Below are positions 1 to 13,149 of a DNA stretch of 64,000 bases, piece by piece. A program made the position numbers and the translations under genes. Where the stretch lies: assembly GCF_954871325.1 (NCBI RefSeq), contig NC_088777.1, positions 32,651,366 through 32,715,365 on the forward strand, in the 5' to 3' direction. Every line of letters starts with the position of its first letter. Position 1 is the first letter of the stretch. This stretch comes from Gordionus sp. m RMFG-2023. Its lineage: Eukaryota; Nematomorpha; Gordioida; Chordodea; Parachordodidae. The notes below the pieces were generated by a model. The model was not told the origin of the DNA, did not search any database, and saw only the letters and a program-made list of their open reading frames with translations.

Positions 1-102
1 TAAAAAAGGGGCGTTGAATTAAACAGCCAAATTAAGTGTTGAACGGTTTTAAAAGTGAGAAATACCAAGTGTTGATCGTTTTGAAAGGTTAGAAATATCA
101 CA
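1..102 (+). repeat. Inner end of the 5' LTR of the Gypsy fossil
   Basis: Positions 9-102 match 14842-14935 with about four differences. The repeat ends in CA, as LTRs do. The rest of the LTR lies upstream of the window. Confidence 0.8.
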
Positions 103-118
103 TTGGTGCCGTGACCAA
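103..118 (+). promoter_or_regulatory. Putative primer binding site of the Gypsy fossil
   Basis: TTGGTGCCGTGACCAA directly follows the LTR end and is absent after the 3' copy. Its position and TGGTGCC-type start fit a tRNA-primer site. I did not identify the tRNA. Confidence 0.6.
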
Positions 119-120
119 AG

Positions 121-303
121 CCCAAGTGTTGTGAATTATTGAATAAATTTTAAAGAGTTGAATTTGAACAGAATATACAAGTGAACCCAAGTGTTGTAAA
201 TTATTGAATAAATTTTAAAGAGTTGAATTTGAACAGAATATACAAGTAAACCCAAGTGTTGTAAATTATTGAATAAATTTTAAAGAGTTGAATTTGAACA
301 GAT
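121..303 (+). repeat. 65-bp tandem repeat, nearly three copies, in the Gypsy leader
   Basis: Copies start at 121, 186 and 251 with CCCAAGTGTTGT and are almost identical. They lie in the untranslated leader between the primer-binding-like site and the Gag region. Confidence 0.85.
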
Positions 304-859
304 GTTGAGAAATTATATTGTAATTTTATTAAAGGTTGTTATATTGTAATAACAGGTTGTAATAATAAATTGGCATAAAACAGAGTTGTTTTACAAGGAA
401 ATTGTTGATAAATTGATATTAAATAAAATTAGAGGAGAGATTCGAAACGAATTTAGCGTAGAAAAAATTTTGAGTTGAATATATGTATAAGTGTATAATT
501 GGAGTATTTACGTTATTAATACTGTCTTCAAGTTATTAAAATATTTATTTTAAAGGTGATTGTTAATTTTTTGTGAGATGAAAAGTTTTAAATTTATAAA
601 ATACTGGGAGGTGCAATATAATATTATTGGAGCGTTGCTAGTATTAGGTATATGGATGTGTAGTTTAATCCTAGGAAGGAGAACTAGGCGCAATCGAAGT
701 GTTAGGATCAAGGGGCAGACTTTGACGATAGAAGGAAATAATGGAGAGGAGGATGTAATGGGAAAGGTAACTTGGTTACCAGGTAAGGAATTAATAAATG
801 GTTGGACTGATAGTGAGATATTAGGTTTATCAGAAAATAATTTAATAAATAGACGTGCT

Positions 860-867
860 GATGGGGA
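860..867. repeat. 8-bp target site duplication of hAT-1, left copy
   Basis: GATGGGGA precedes the left inverted terminal repeat and recurs at 6547-6554 directly after the right one. Perfect 8-bp duplications are the hallmark of hAT insertion. Confidence 0.93.
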
Positions 868-1389
868 CAGCGTCTACATGGCCGGGGGAGGGGGGGTAGG
901 AGACAAATGCCTCCAAAATATATTAGCATTTTTGGGGGTAGGTATCAATTTTAAGGGGTTGATATTAATTTTTTGGGGGTAGGCATTATTTTTTTGGGGG
1001 TAGGTATTGATTTTTGGTGGGTAATTTTTGATTTGAATTATAATCTTTTTTTAATCCATTAATTGATACGATTATGTTGGTTATCGTTTGATTTTCTGAA
1101 AAATGTCAATTAAAGTAAAGATATTTGTCAATTAATAAATAATATAAATTTTCTTTGTCAACGATTTTCATTTAGCATTTTATCAAGTTAATATTTACAC
1201 ATTTCCTATTTGGTACTTTTCTTAGAGGTTAATATATTTATATTATGTTTTTTATTAAATTTATAGATTTTAGCAGGATAAATTTTAGGTAATTTTTTGA
1301 GTCATGCATAAAAACATATATCAGCAAGCAAAGAATAATAAAAAACATAATATGTAAAAAATTATATTATAATAATTATTTCTTTCTAG

Positions 1390-4300
1390 ATGCCAAGTAA
1401 CAAAACCATATTTAAAGTTAAGTGCAATATTAAAAATTGCAAAACTTCTAAAATAAGAAGTGACAAGATACATGAACATTATAAACATAAACATCCTCAT
1501 GTCAAGCCAGCTGATATGAAATTTACAAAGGTAGCCATCAAAAGAGATAATAATAATTGGGTATCTTTAAATTGTGATATTCCATATAATATCACAAATG
1601 GAGTTGAAACCCAGTTGCAAAAAAAGACAATAACATCTTACTTCCAAAAAGTAATATTTTTATTTATTATTGTAACTATAAATTTGTGAATTAATAGAAA
1701 CTGATTTAAAATTTTACCAGAATAATATTAATATTAAAGTAGTCAGGGTATAGAGAAAATAAATTATATATATTATTATTTAATGTTTTTTAACTGTTTA
1801 TCACACTATTTTTATATCTATATATACTTTATAAAGTTCAATTTAACAATATGTTTAATAAGTTAATAATAATAATTTAAAACCAAAGTATTAAAAAAAC
1901 TTATTAAGTTAATATAATGTAGTAAAATAAGGTAATGTTAATTTCTAGGAATTTTTAAATTTAAATCTTTTCATCTTTAATTGAATTAAGACTTCAAATT
2001 CTTTTACTTTTTTTAAATATAAATCTTATAAAATATGATTTGGAATCAACTATTTTCAAAATGTTATCTGTGTGAGTTTCATCCCCTTTATTTACATTAT
2101 GTGTTATATTAGGTATGTTTATTATCATTGTTTTATTTAGCTATTAGAATTTCTTTAGATAATATACTTTCATCATGAATTTCACAATTTTATTTATACT
2201 TAATATTGTTCTTTATTTTTATAGTCATTATAATATTGTTTTATGATTTCTTCATGTGATCGCAGTTTTATATTAATCTGCATCTATCATGCCTATGAAT
2301 CTTTCAAGTATATTTTAAAAATGTTTTTACATGATCTAACAAAGTCATATTGATGTTTATGATTATTGCGTTCAAAATATGTGAATTCCCTTTGTATTCT
2401 ACATTCACTTGTGCTTTACCTATTACTTGTATCATCTTTCCATTGTAACCTGATAACTTTATGTTGGACTTCATAATATTTTTAATACCTGTTTTCTCAA
2501 TCATGTATTCATGTAGAATTAAAACATTTATTAAAAACTTAATTATAATGTAGTTAAAAAAAAATTATCATTTGCCTAAAAATTTATTAAAAATATAGTT
2601 ATCATAAGGAAAGAAATTAAACTCCTCTTTATTTATAGAAAATCTCAGTTATTGAAGATTCACAAATTGTATTATCTCCTCATCCAATCCCCAGTTCCAG
2701 TGAGGTGTTTACTTTGTATGATGAGGTATTTAATTTAAATACGAATTATATGATAACTTTTGAAAGAAATAAATTATGATTATGAGGTTAATTAAATATT
2801 TCCAACCTTTATTAAAAACTTAATTATAATGTAGTTAAGAATAAAATGACCATTTGACTAAAATTTTATTAAAAATATAGTTTTTCATAAGTAAACAAAT
2901 TATACTCTTTATAGCAAATCTCCAATATTGAAGATTCACAAATTGTATTATCTTCTCATCCAATCCCCAGTTCCAGTGAGGCGCTTACTTTGCATGATGA
3001 GGTATTTAATTTAAATACGAATTATATGATAACTTTTGAAGAAAATAAATTAGGACATTTAAATATTTCCAACATTTATTGATTAACTTAATTATAATGT
3101 AGCTAAGAATAAAATGACCATTTGGCTGAAATTATATTAAAAATAGATTTTCATAAGTAAACAAATTATACTCTTTATTTATTACAAATCTCCAATATTG
3201 AAGATTCACAAATTGTATTATCTCCTCATCCAATCCCCGGTTCTAGTGAGGCACTTACTTTGCATGAGGCATTATATTTAAATAAAATTTATATAATGAC
3301 TTTTGAAGGGAATAAATTATGAGGATATTCAAAGTCCAAGTCTTATTCAGCTATACAAAAAAAAGGAACCAAATGACCCTTTTCACTTTATATTATTTAG
3401 GATGACAAATATTTTGATAAATTTCATAATTGCTGTAGGCCCTTGTCAGCCATGTACAAATAAATTTCAATATCCTGTTACTAACAAGAGGTTTTAAATA
3501 ATATTTATTTTCATTAATTTTTACCCATCCATTATTTCTATACCAATATATTTTTTTTAACTTTTTAAACAGGAGCATGAATATAACCTATTATAGAAAG
3601 GTTAATATAGATGGTTCCCTCAACCCCAGAAATTGGCTATCTTATAGCACTACTTTAGACAAAGTCTTTTGTCTATATTGTATTATGTTTGGTGGCCCTA
3701 AGTCCAATACTTTTTGGACTCAACATGGGGTAAATAATTGGAAAAACATAAAGCGTGACTTAGAGAGACACGAAACATCTTCTCTTCATAAAGATTGTGA
3801 ATATGCAAACATGACTTGGCTTGCAAATAAACGCATTCAAGATCATTTGCTATCAAATAAGCTTGATATAATCATGGAAAATCGTAATATAGTTCATAAT
3901 ATTATCAATGCCATTATGTACCTTATAAAATGTAATATAGCCTTTTGGGGTTCTAATTCGAATGAAGGTAATTTTATGTGTCTCATAAAATTAATGGCAA
4001 AAACGGTTCCAACTTTACGTGCATACATGGATAACAACGAAAAATTGCGGAGAAAAAAATCAGATAAAATTTCGAGACCTTATATAAATTTACTGTCATA
4101 TGGCCACGTGAAAAAAATAACTGAAATTATTAAGATAAAAATAACAAAAAGCATTATTCAAACAATTAAAGAGAATCGTGCCTATAGCATCATATTAGAT
4201 GGAACATATGATGTGTCTAAAAAAGAATGCATAGCTTTGCTTGTACGGTATATAGAAGATGATCTGCATCCATATCCTGTAGAAAGGATCATACATGTTT

Positions 4301-5962
4301 TTACAACATCAGAAACCACTGGGGAAAATATAAAGAAACATGTTTTTTCTAAGTTTAATGATCTTGGTCTTCCTCTTGATTATTTGGTTGGACAAAGTAT
4401 GGATGGTGCAGGGAATATGAGAGGAGTATACAAAGGAATGCAGGCTTTAATATTGAAAGAGGCTCCAAAAGCCATCTATATTTGGTGCCATGCACATCGG
4501 CTAAATTTAGTAGTTGCTCATGTTTGTGGATGCAAAATTGAAATGAAAAAGGCAATGGGAATATTAGATGAGTTATATAATTTTATGAATGGAGTTAGAC
4601 GTCAAGGTGTGTTTGTTAAATATCAAATGAGAAAGTCCAAGAAATCTCTTAAAAGAATTAAAAACACAACAAGGTAAATAAAATATTTTTAATGAAACTT
4701 GAAACTTATATATTTTCAGAAATTGGTCATCATCCTACAAATCTGTAGAAATCTTTTTAGATGTTTATGAACATATTTTAGCATCATTAGTTGAATTAAA
4801 AGATTCTAATGACCCAAGCACCTCTTCCATTGCCGATGGGTTATTATCAAGAATTAAAGATGAAAATTTTATATTAAGTCTTTTTATTTTGAAAGAAATA
4901 TTGAAATGTACACATGAGGCTTGTATTGAAATGCAGGCAGTTGGTAATGATTTGGCTTTGGTAACCAAATTAATACAACATACAAAAAATAAATTACAAA
5001 AACTAAAAGGTTAATATTAGTTACTATTTCTATAAATAATTTTAAAATATAGCTAATGGAGACAATATATTTTTAAAATTACATTCCTTATCTAATAGTT
5101 TTTTGAAAAAGAATAATGTAATAACTGATTTGTATAATATGAAATCAATATTCAAATTGGATCAAACAGAATTCAATAATTATGTTGAACAAAAAAAAAC
5201 AAGTTGAATAAATTAAAAAAATTTTAAATTATTATTTATTATTATAGATATAGAACGGAAATATTTTTCCCTGTTCTAAATGCAATAATTAATCACCTAA
5301 ATGATCGATTTAATTATGATTGTTTAAATTTTTTATCACAGATATCCATTTTTACTCCCGCTGGAATTATGGATAATGAAAAAATAGAAGGATGGCAAAT
5401 ATCCGAAATTTGTAATACTTATCAATTGGATGTCCAAAACATTGTTGATGAATATAATGATTTTCGCTCTTTATATTTGGAGTCTCAATCAATCATTTTT
5501 TGCGAAGATCTTTTAAAAGTTAAAAAGAATGACGCGTTATATATTGATGAAAGTAATTTATTGATATTTTATTTGTAATTGTATATAATTAAAGGTATTG
5601 CAAACGATCAAATTACCAAAGAAAATATCAACAGCGAAATCATGACCAAAATAAAAAAATGGATAAAATTTTCTTTTATATTACCATACCGACTTTTAAA
5701 TCAATTAAATTCTTATTCAAATTTAAATTTATTATATAAATATTTATTAACCCTTCCTACAACTTCCTGTTCAGCCGAAAGAGCCATGAGTAAAGTAAAA
5801 ATTAACAAAACTCGAATGCGGAATAAAATTTCGGACCCATTTTTGGAAAATTTACTGTTAATATCCAGCGAAATTGATGTTTTTGAAAAATTTACAATTG
5901 ATGATATTATAACACAATTTGCTTTAACATCAATAAGGTTATCCAAATTATTAATAAAATAA
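1390..5962 (+). CDS. hAT-1 transposase gene, multi-exon, nearly intact
   Basis: Exons I can place: 1390-1650 (Cys/His DNA-binding finger with CNIKNC then HEHYKHKH), 2639-2725 and 2915-3001 (duplicated exon), about 3303-3490 (contains GPCQP, typical of ZMYM1-like hAT proteins), 3573-4673 (TTF-type finger FCLYC, DUF4371 core, catalytic region with ILDGTYDVS, GQSMDGAGNM and CHAHRLNL), 4720-5009, and about 5250-5962 with the C-terminal dimerization domain (LPTTSCSAERAMSKVK). Splice phases match between 1650/2639, 3490/3573 and 4673/4720. An in-frame TAA at 5576-5578 splits the last exon, and the small exon between 5010 and 5250 is unclear. The protein would bind the terminal repeats and catalyse cut-and-paste transposition; whether this copy is active is doubtful. 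Confidence 0.85.
2523..3310 (+). repeat. Tandem triplication of an 87-nt in-frame exon plus its intron in hAT-1
   Basis: Units start every 270-276 bp. Copies 1 (2639-2725) and 2 (2915-3001) each have an acceptor TATAG and a GAG|GTATTTAA donor and encode 29 residues with the core IEDSQIVLS, rich in Ser and Pro. Copy 3 (from 3185) has lost both splice sites: TTAC replaces the acceptor and GC replaces the donor GT. Exon length is a multiple of three and phase 0 throughout, so inclusion of one or two copies keeps the frame. Confidence 0.85.
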
Positions 5963-7074
5963 TTAATGTATCTTTTTCACAGCGAATATATAGGCTTTTA
6001 AAATAATGTATATTTAATTTAACATTTTATAATTTCAATGCAAAATATACTATAATTCATTTTATTCTAATATTTTATATAATAGCTCTATTTACAATAC
6101 ATGTTTTAATAATTAAAAGGTAATATAGTATGTGGAATCAAGCTAAATATACCTCTTTAAATTTATTCGTCTTATATTTTTTACAATATTTTAGATCTTT
6201 TTCATAGAAATATTAATATGTTATCTCATTTAATTCACTTATATATATTTTATGAAAATAAAGTGAATATAACCAAATTATGAAAAGATTGCATTATTTA
6301 AATAAAAGTTCATTATCACTTACAAATTTTTAAATTTTTTTCCCTAAATAGGCTTGAAAGATTGTAAATAGAATTATGTTGTAAGGTTATAAATGGTGGC
6401 TTAGTATAAGATTTTTTAAATAAAATCACTATACCATCGTAGGTCTGTAAATTTCGCGGCCGAAGGCCGCAGGATTTTTTTTAGGTGGGTATGGGTAGAT
6501 TTTGGAGGGGTTTGCCTCCATCAAATTTTCTGCCATGTAGACGCTGGATGGGGATGTATATGGAAAATATGGGTATAGAAATCAAGTGTTGAGATCATAT
6601 GGGGACAGAGAAAATATGTTGAAAAATAAAACGGAGATGAAACCGAGATTTAATTCTCGAGGGAGGGGAGACGTAACTTGTTATAATTGTGGTGGACAAG
6701 GGCATATGGTCAGGGATTGTCAGGAAAAAAGGTGTTTTGGGTGCGGGAAACATGGTCATATAGCCCCCTTTTGCCCGCATAAACAAGAAAGATTGAGATG
6801 CGCCGGGTGCGGGAGATTTGGTCATAATAAAGAGGATTGTAATGTAGATAAATATAATACAAGGGGTGGTTTCCCACAAAGGGGAATGGATCAACAAAAT
6901 ACTCCCATTGTGCGAACGATAGAAAATAAGAGGAGCGAAGAAATAATTGTATCTAAACATAATGAGGAAGGAAGGGCGTTGAATGTGATGTGTTTTAAAT
7001 GCCGGAGGGAAGGGCATGTGGCTAGAGATTGTTTAAATTGTTGACTATATGATAGTGGGAGTGATATTATTAAA

Positions 7075-10000
7075 ATGGGGCAAGAGAAAGGGTTGAAAAA
7101 TATAAAATCCAAGGATATCATTGGAAGAGAGGGAAAAAAAGGGTTGATAAATAAAGAATATAATAGAAATATTGAGGAAATAAAATGCGTAAATATGTTA
7201 CAAGAGGGAAGGGCGTGTGATATTTGTCCCAGAGTGTTGTTAAATTTTAATGGAAATTTTGTATCAATGTTATATGATACAGGAGCAGCGATCACAGTGA
7301 CAGGATATGATACATATCAAAGTGTTTGGCCAGATGAAAGAATAAAAAGAGAAGAAATAAAGGTTCGACAATTCGATGGATCAGAGATGACAATAATGGG
7401 AAGAGTCGAGATAGAGGTGATGATAGAGAACAGAATAGAAGTGTTGGATTTTTGGATCATTGATAAAAGTTGAAACGGTTTTGGGATGGGAATGGATTAT
7501 ACGCATTGGTCCTTGGTATAGTTTTTGGGGTGTATTTGCGTGGTGTGGTATATTTTTGCCCATTGTAGGTGATGATGAAAATGAAAGTATAATATATTCG
7601 GGTAATCAGAGGTTGCCAGGGGTTGAGACTATGTTTAATAGAGGAGAGATAGAAGAAGGGAAGGGAAGGTTTGAAATAAGGGAAAATTTTAGGGGAAAAA
7701 TAAGGGAAAATTTTAGGGGGGAAATAGGGGAGACTTTTAGGGGAGAAATAATGGGAGACTTTTAAGGGGGAAATAGGGAAGAATTTTAGGGGGGAAATAA
7801 GGGAAAATTTTAGGGAGGAAGTAGGGAAGACTTTTAGGGGGGAAATAGGGGAGAATTTTAAAGGGGGAACTTGGGGGAAGGATCGCGAAATGTCATGCCA
7901 TGGGTTGCAAAAAAGAGAAATTGAGTTGCGAGGAGAAGAGTTAGAAACAGAAAAATAGAAAAATAAAAAGGATATTGAGTTAGGAATGGCTCGAGTGCGG
8001 GAAGGAGTTGAGAAATTAGTTAACAGATATCAGGAGATTTTTGACGAAGGGTTGGGATGCTTAAGAGATTACGAAGTAGATATTAAATTAAAGGAAAATT
8101 GTGTACCAAAATTTTGTGCGTTGCGAAGAATACCGTTTGAATGGCGAAAGGAGGTGGAAATAGAGTTGAATCAATGGGTGAGAAGGGGCATCGTATGTCC
8201 AGTGGAATATAGTGAGTGGGCAACGCCCTTATGCCTGTGAAGAAAGCAAATGGGAAGCTTCGGTTGTGCGCAGATTTCCGGGTAACTTTAAACCCGTGGG
8301 TTGTAGAAGTAAAATATCCGTTGCCACGGATTGAGGAGATATTGGCCAATTTAAAGGGAAGTTTATATTTTTCCAAAGTGGATTTTCCCAATGCGTATTT
8401 ACAACTGCGAGTGAGGCCAGAGGTGGGAAATTTGTAAACAATTACTACTCCGCAAGGGTTGTATGCATTTTGTAGATTGCCGTTTGGACTTAGCGTATCG
8501 GCTCCGATTTTGCAGCGGATCATGGCGGCTGTTTTCCAAGGGTTGGAAGGGGTTTACTATTATATGGATGATGTGTTAGTGACGGAAATAACGCCGGAAT
8601 AACATGAACAGAGGTTGGAGGAGGTGTTTAGGAGAATTCAGGAAAAGAGTTTGCGAGCAAGTGCTGAAAAAAGTGTGTTGGGGGTCACAGAAGTTGTGTA
8701 TTTGGGACACAGAATTACAGGAAAGGAGGTGAGACCCATAGATAAAAATATGGTTGAAATAACGAATATGTGTAGGCCAAGTAATAAAGTGGAAATACAA
8801 TCATTTTTGGGGATGGTCAATTATTATCATCGATTTGTGGAGGATTTTGCGCAAATAGCAGCACCATTATACGAATTGTTGAAAAAAGGAGCACGTTTTG
8901 AGTGGAAAAACGAACAGGAGGAGGCGTTTGAAGCGTTGAAATGTAAGATTGGAAAGGAACCAGTGCTTGTGTGTTATAACCATGATTTGGAGGTTATGTT
9001 GGCAGTGGATGCATCCAATAAAGGGGTTGGTGGAGCCTTATTACATTGTATAGATGGGTTGGAAAGACCGGTGATATTTTTCTCCAGGATCTTTAAATCA
9101 GCGGAGACGAGGCACTCGGTTATTGAAAAAGAAGCATTGATAGTAATATTTGTTTGACCAAGTGTAGGGAATATTTAATTGGGCGGAAGTTTGTTATATA
9201 TACGGATCACAAACCTTTAGTGTATCTTTTTAAGAAAGATAATAAAGAGTTGATGTTATCGCCAAGATTACAGAGATGGTTGTTATTGGTGGGTAGTTTT
9301 GACGTTCAAGTCAAATATCGGCTTGGGAGAGAGAATTATTTACCGGATATTTTATCCAGATGTGGAGCAGAGAATTTGTGATGAACGAAAAGGGGATGAG
9401 GAAGAGAATGAGCAAGTGATGATTCGAACGGTAGCTGCAATATCCAAGGGAGGACCCGTAACATGGGAAGGGCTGAAAAGTGCTACATTAAAGAATCGAG
9501 AGTTGACGCGAATTAAGGCGTATATAGCGGGTAGAAAACCATGGAGAGCTGGGGACAAGAGGTTCAAAAATGTAGAAAAGGAGTTGACTATAGTGGATGA
9601 ATGTGTGGTGCGAGGAAATCGTGGGGTAGTTCCGAGGAAGTTAAGAGAAGCCGTGTTGAACATGACTCATGCTGGGCATTAAGGGGTAGAACGAATGAAA
9701 CAATGAGGAAGAGAATATGTGTGGTGGCCTGGAATGAATGAGGAGATTATAAATATAAGCCGGGGTTGCGTGATATGTAACTCCTGGGCCAGTATGCCTC
9801 GTAAAGATAAAGAAAGTGTTTGGCTGAAAGCTACTCAGGCGTGGGACAGGGTTCACATCGACTTTTTCGATTTTGAGAACAAGATCTATATACTTGTGGT
9901 GGATGCTTATTCAAAGTGGGTAGAATATGAGGAGGTGAGAGGTTTATCGACGCAAGTGGTGATAAAAACATTAAAAAATCTGTGGGCCAGGTTTGGGGTT

Positions 10001-10500
10001 GCAAAAATAATTGTTTCGGATGGAGGGCCAGCGTTTATAAGTGGGAAATTTAAAACCTTTTGTGCTGAAACGGGTGCGAAGCATATATTGGCTCAACCTT
10101 ACCATCCGAGTTCCAATGGTCAGGCGGAGCGAATGGTGGCGGTAGTAAAGAGTTGGTTAAATCTAAATATGGAGGGGGTGGAATTTGGATAGCGGTAGCG
10201 TATTACAATAATAGCAAAAAAGGGGAAGAAAAATCTCTAGCGGAGAAATTTTTGGGGCGTCGGACTCGTATGCTGTTGGATTTATTGAAGCCCGTGCCGG
10301 ATGAGTTGCAAATGACAAAGGTTAATGATGAGCAAGGGGTGAATAAGACCTGCGAATTTGTAATAGGTCAAAATGTGTGGATCAGAAATTATGGAGGTTC
10401 AAGGAAATGGGAGTTGGGAAAAATAGTGGAGAAATTGCGGAGCAGATTATATAAAGTCAAGTTTGGGGATGGAAGAGATGGTGTAAGGCATTCCGATTAA
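7075..10500 (+). pseudogene. Pol region of the Gypsy fossil: protease, RT, RNase H, integrase
   Basis: In order: aspartic protease with a DTGA active site (about 7270); reverse transcriptase (about 8040-8600) with the YMDD box near 8565; RNase H (about 8980-9380) with LAVDAS and TDHKPL wording; integrase (about 9500-10200) with a His/Cys finger, HIDFF, SDGGPAF and HPSSNGQAE motifs; then a basic C-terminal tail to about 10500. This order is Ty3/Gypsy, not Copia. The region is a broken fossil with several interruptions. Confidence 0.85.
7670..7872 (+). repeat. Purine-rich minisatellite in the Gypsy pol region
   Basis: About eight to nine degenerate copies of GGGAAAATTTTAGGGGGGAA-like units, period roughly 22-27 bp, lie between the protease and reverse transcriptase parts. 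No other element I know of has this at the same place; it is probably a private expansion. Confidence 0.7.
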
Positions 10501-10572
10501 ATACGGAGGGGAGTGGAACCGGGACGGTTGAGATCGGGAGGTGTGGTGTTGAGAGAGAAGTGAAATATCAGG

Positions 10573-10795
10573 ACTAAAGAGTTGTAATATATAAAAAGAG
10601 GGGGTGAAACAAGAGTTATATCTTTGTGAATTTGTAATATCTAAGGACAAAGAGATGCAAAACCTGACTGACTAATATAGATATGACTAAAGGGTTGTAA
10701 TATATAAAAAAAGGGGAGGTAAAACAAGAGTTGTCTCTTTGGGAATTTTTAATGTCCAAGGACAAAATGTTGGGTAATCGTATTGACCGATATAG
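10573..10795 (+). repeat. Tandem duplication of about 110 bp downstream of integrase
   Basis: Two copies begin GACTAAAGAGTTGTAATA and GACTAAAGGGTTGTAATA and continue with AAACAAGAGTT and a GGACAAA motif. The segment is non-coding and lies just left of the piggyBac insertion. Confidence 0.7.
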
Positions 10796-10809
10796 ATATA
10801 TATATATCT

Positions 10810-13149
10810 CCCTTTACCACATGATGTTTGCAATAAGTTAGAAAAAATTCTCAGGTATTCCCTTTGACATGTTAATCGATAATTGATCAAAAAAAAATTT
10901 TTTTATTTTTCTATTTCTTTTATTTTGACCATAATAATGTATGTTACATATAAGTCACAAATTGTATTTAACAAACAATTTATTGTATTTTATATATTGG
11001 TATGAAATAAAATAAAACAGTTTTTATTTGCATGGAAACATAGTGCACATTGGCATTTCGAGCATTTTACATGTGTAACGCCTTTACATAGTGGATTTTT
11101 GCACCTTTGACGATTATTCATCCACTCTGGGAAATGTCCAATTTGATCCGTGCGAATATCTGTGGACGGTACGAAAGACATAGGCCCCCTTCTTTTTTTA
11201 TCTAAATGAAAATATTATAAAATAATAAATAAATAATCACCTTCTATTAAATTTTCGACCATAGAAGAAGGACGTCCACGTTTCAATTCTATTGTAGCTT
11301 CAACTTGACACATTGTTGTGGCTACTTCTTGACGAAATTCCGATAGAGAAAAAAACAGAATTGTCATCTGATTTGGCTTTCTCACATTGAATACGCCGAT
11401 ATAATAACCAGGAATTTACAACTGCTATATCAATAAGGTGTTGGAAGACTCTTATATACCACTTTTTAGATCTGGTTGTATTATGGTATCTTCCAATATT
11501 GCTGTCTAACAAATCAACCCCTCCCATATGTTTGTTATATTGTTTGACAAGCATGGGACAAGTTATATTTAGTCTTTTCTTGGTTTTGCGGTCATATCGT
11601 TCAATTTGACTCTGGGGTAATTTCCCGTACAATGTTGACAAAAAGGTTACCGTTTTATTATCTTTCCATACTAAGGAAGTTATATCTACCCCTTCAATAT
11701 TTGCCATATATTCAAAGGATGACCCTCTGATCTCTTTTTTCATTTCGATCTCTGTAGGAAGCTTACAATTTGGGATTCTATTCCTCCTTACTGTACCAAG
11801 ACTGTATATACCTATAAATATACTTAAAATATTAAATATATAATAGATTTCTTATACCTTTTTTTGCCAAATATATCAAAAGGTTAATTGAGGTGTAGTA
11901 ATTGTCAAAATATAGCTTAAAATTTTGATTTATAGGTATAGTACGGCTTAGACGCACAACAATATTGCTGGACGCTCCTAAATCTGGTTCTGTCGCTGGT
12001 CTCTTTTCAGAATCATTTTCCTGCCCAGAATATAGTTCAAAATCATAGGCAAATCCTGATACACCGCATAGAATGAAGAATTTAAAGCCCCATTTGTGAG
12101 GCTTCATTGGCATATATTGTTTTAAATGTATCCGAGCTTTAGTTGAGCAAATTTGCTCATCGATTGATAAGCATTCCTCTTTAGGAATTGTACGAAACCT
12201 ATCTTGAAAGTGTTTCACAATTGAGGCTACTTTTATAAGCCTATTATAGCCTGGTTGACCTTTAGCTATAGAATTATTATTGTCATTAAAATGAAGAATG
12301 GATCGAATGCTTTCAAATTTAGTGATTGTCATGGTCTTTTTTATAAGATCATTGCCAATTACATCTTTCCAATAGTCTCTGATAGATGGTAATTGGACAA
12401 TGGACATCAGAATATTAATCCCAATAAATTTTCTTAACTCCATTTTGGAAATTTTTATAGGTTTATTTATATTTTTTATTGCAGCGTATTTAGTTGATTC
12501 GAGAACCACTAAATCTAGGAAATTATCATTTAAAAAATATGATAAACATTGATATGGAGAATTTAAAGCCAGTATGTGGCTGGCCAAAGTTGACTTTCCA
12601 TTGAATTTTAAATAATTTTTAGGGATGTTTATATTTTTTTCCTTCCATAGTATGTCTCTTCGTCTATTTATAGCAGTAAAATTATCTGAAAATAATGAAT
12701 TTTCATCCTCATTATCGTCGAAATCTTCAAGGCTATCATCAGAAGAATCAGATGATGAAATCATCTTTGTGTCTTTTGTGTTACAAATATATTAATGCTA
12801 GTAAAAAAATTTTAATTAAACTTTTTTTAAATATAAAAACGGAAAAGAATATAGAAATATTTTAGTTATCTGTTGATATTTTTTTTGAAAAATAATATCG
12901 GAGTTTAATATTAAAAAAATGTAATTAAAAATTACGAAAAATGTCAATTTTGAAATATAGGGAACAGCTGACATTAAATACACGCACTTTAAATAAATAT
13001 GAGAATTTCTATTTAAAAAAATGATTTTTATATAAAAGGAATGTTACTTGTAAGACACAATTCAAATTTTAGCGCCAAAATAATTTAAACGGTAAAATAG
13101 GTCAGAAAATTCACTATGTGACTGATTAGTAGTCATATGTGATAAAGGG
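10810..13149 (-). mobile_element. piggyBac DNA transposon (piggyBac-1)
   Basis: The left end CCCTTTACCACAT (10810-10822) is matched inverted by ATGTGATAAAGGG (13137-13149), one mismatch. A TTAA target follows on the right (13150-13153); the left flank no longer reads TTAA. Between the ends lies a minus-strand piggyBac transposase. The element sits in the 3' part of the Gypsy fossil, so it inserted after it. Confidence 0.8.
10990..12764 (-). CDS. piggyBac transposase, DDE_Tnp_1_7 type, one frameshift
   Basis: Reading from 12764 downward: an acidic Ser/Asp-rich N terminus (MISSSDSSDDSLEDFDD), the catalytic core with the three expected aspartates in LSIDEQICSTK, LYFDNYYTS and GGVDLLDS, and a C-terminal Cys-rich finger (10990-11181) with CKNPLC, CSKCQCALC. 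A 46-nt GT..AG intron (11812-11857) joins the first two blocks in phase; a second GT..AG intron (about 11201-11241) precedes the Cys-rich block. The frame changes once near 11345 in a T-run, so this copy is probably inactive. Length is normal for the family. Confidence 0.9.

Larger units (their letters stand above)
868..6546 (+). mobile_element. hAT DNA transposon (hAT-1), complete ends, ZMYM1/DUF4371-like transposase
   Basis: The left end CAGCGTCTACATGGC (868-882) is repeated inverted at 6532-6546, and the element is flanked by the perfect duplication GATGGGGA. The 5679-bp body carries an intron-containing transposase gene on the plus strand and long A+T-rich non-coding arms. The subterminal regions are G-rich on the left (GGGGGTAGG repeated at about 930-1010) and contain a GCGGCCGAAGGCCGC palindrome on the right (6457-6471). 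It sits inside the Gag region of the Gypsy fossil and is therefore younger than it. Confidence 0.93.
560..7044 (+). pseudogene. Gag region of the Gypsy fossil, split by a hAT
   Basis: The first part (about 560-867) encodes a basic stretch with a hydrophobic segment that I cannot assign. The hAT at 868-6546 interrupts it. The second part (about 6586-7044) has four CCHC zinc knuckles of the nucleocapsid type, such as CYNCGGQGHMVRDC and CFKCRREGHVARDC, which bind genomic RNA in this family. The whole is a fossil. Confidence 0.75.

Noticed and set aside
6595-7295. Two minus-strand open frames across the zinc-knuckle region
   Set aside because: They are antisense shadows of the Gag fossil; the plus strand has the CCHC pattern.
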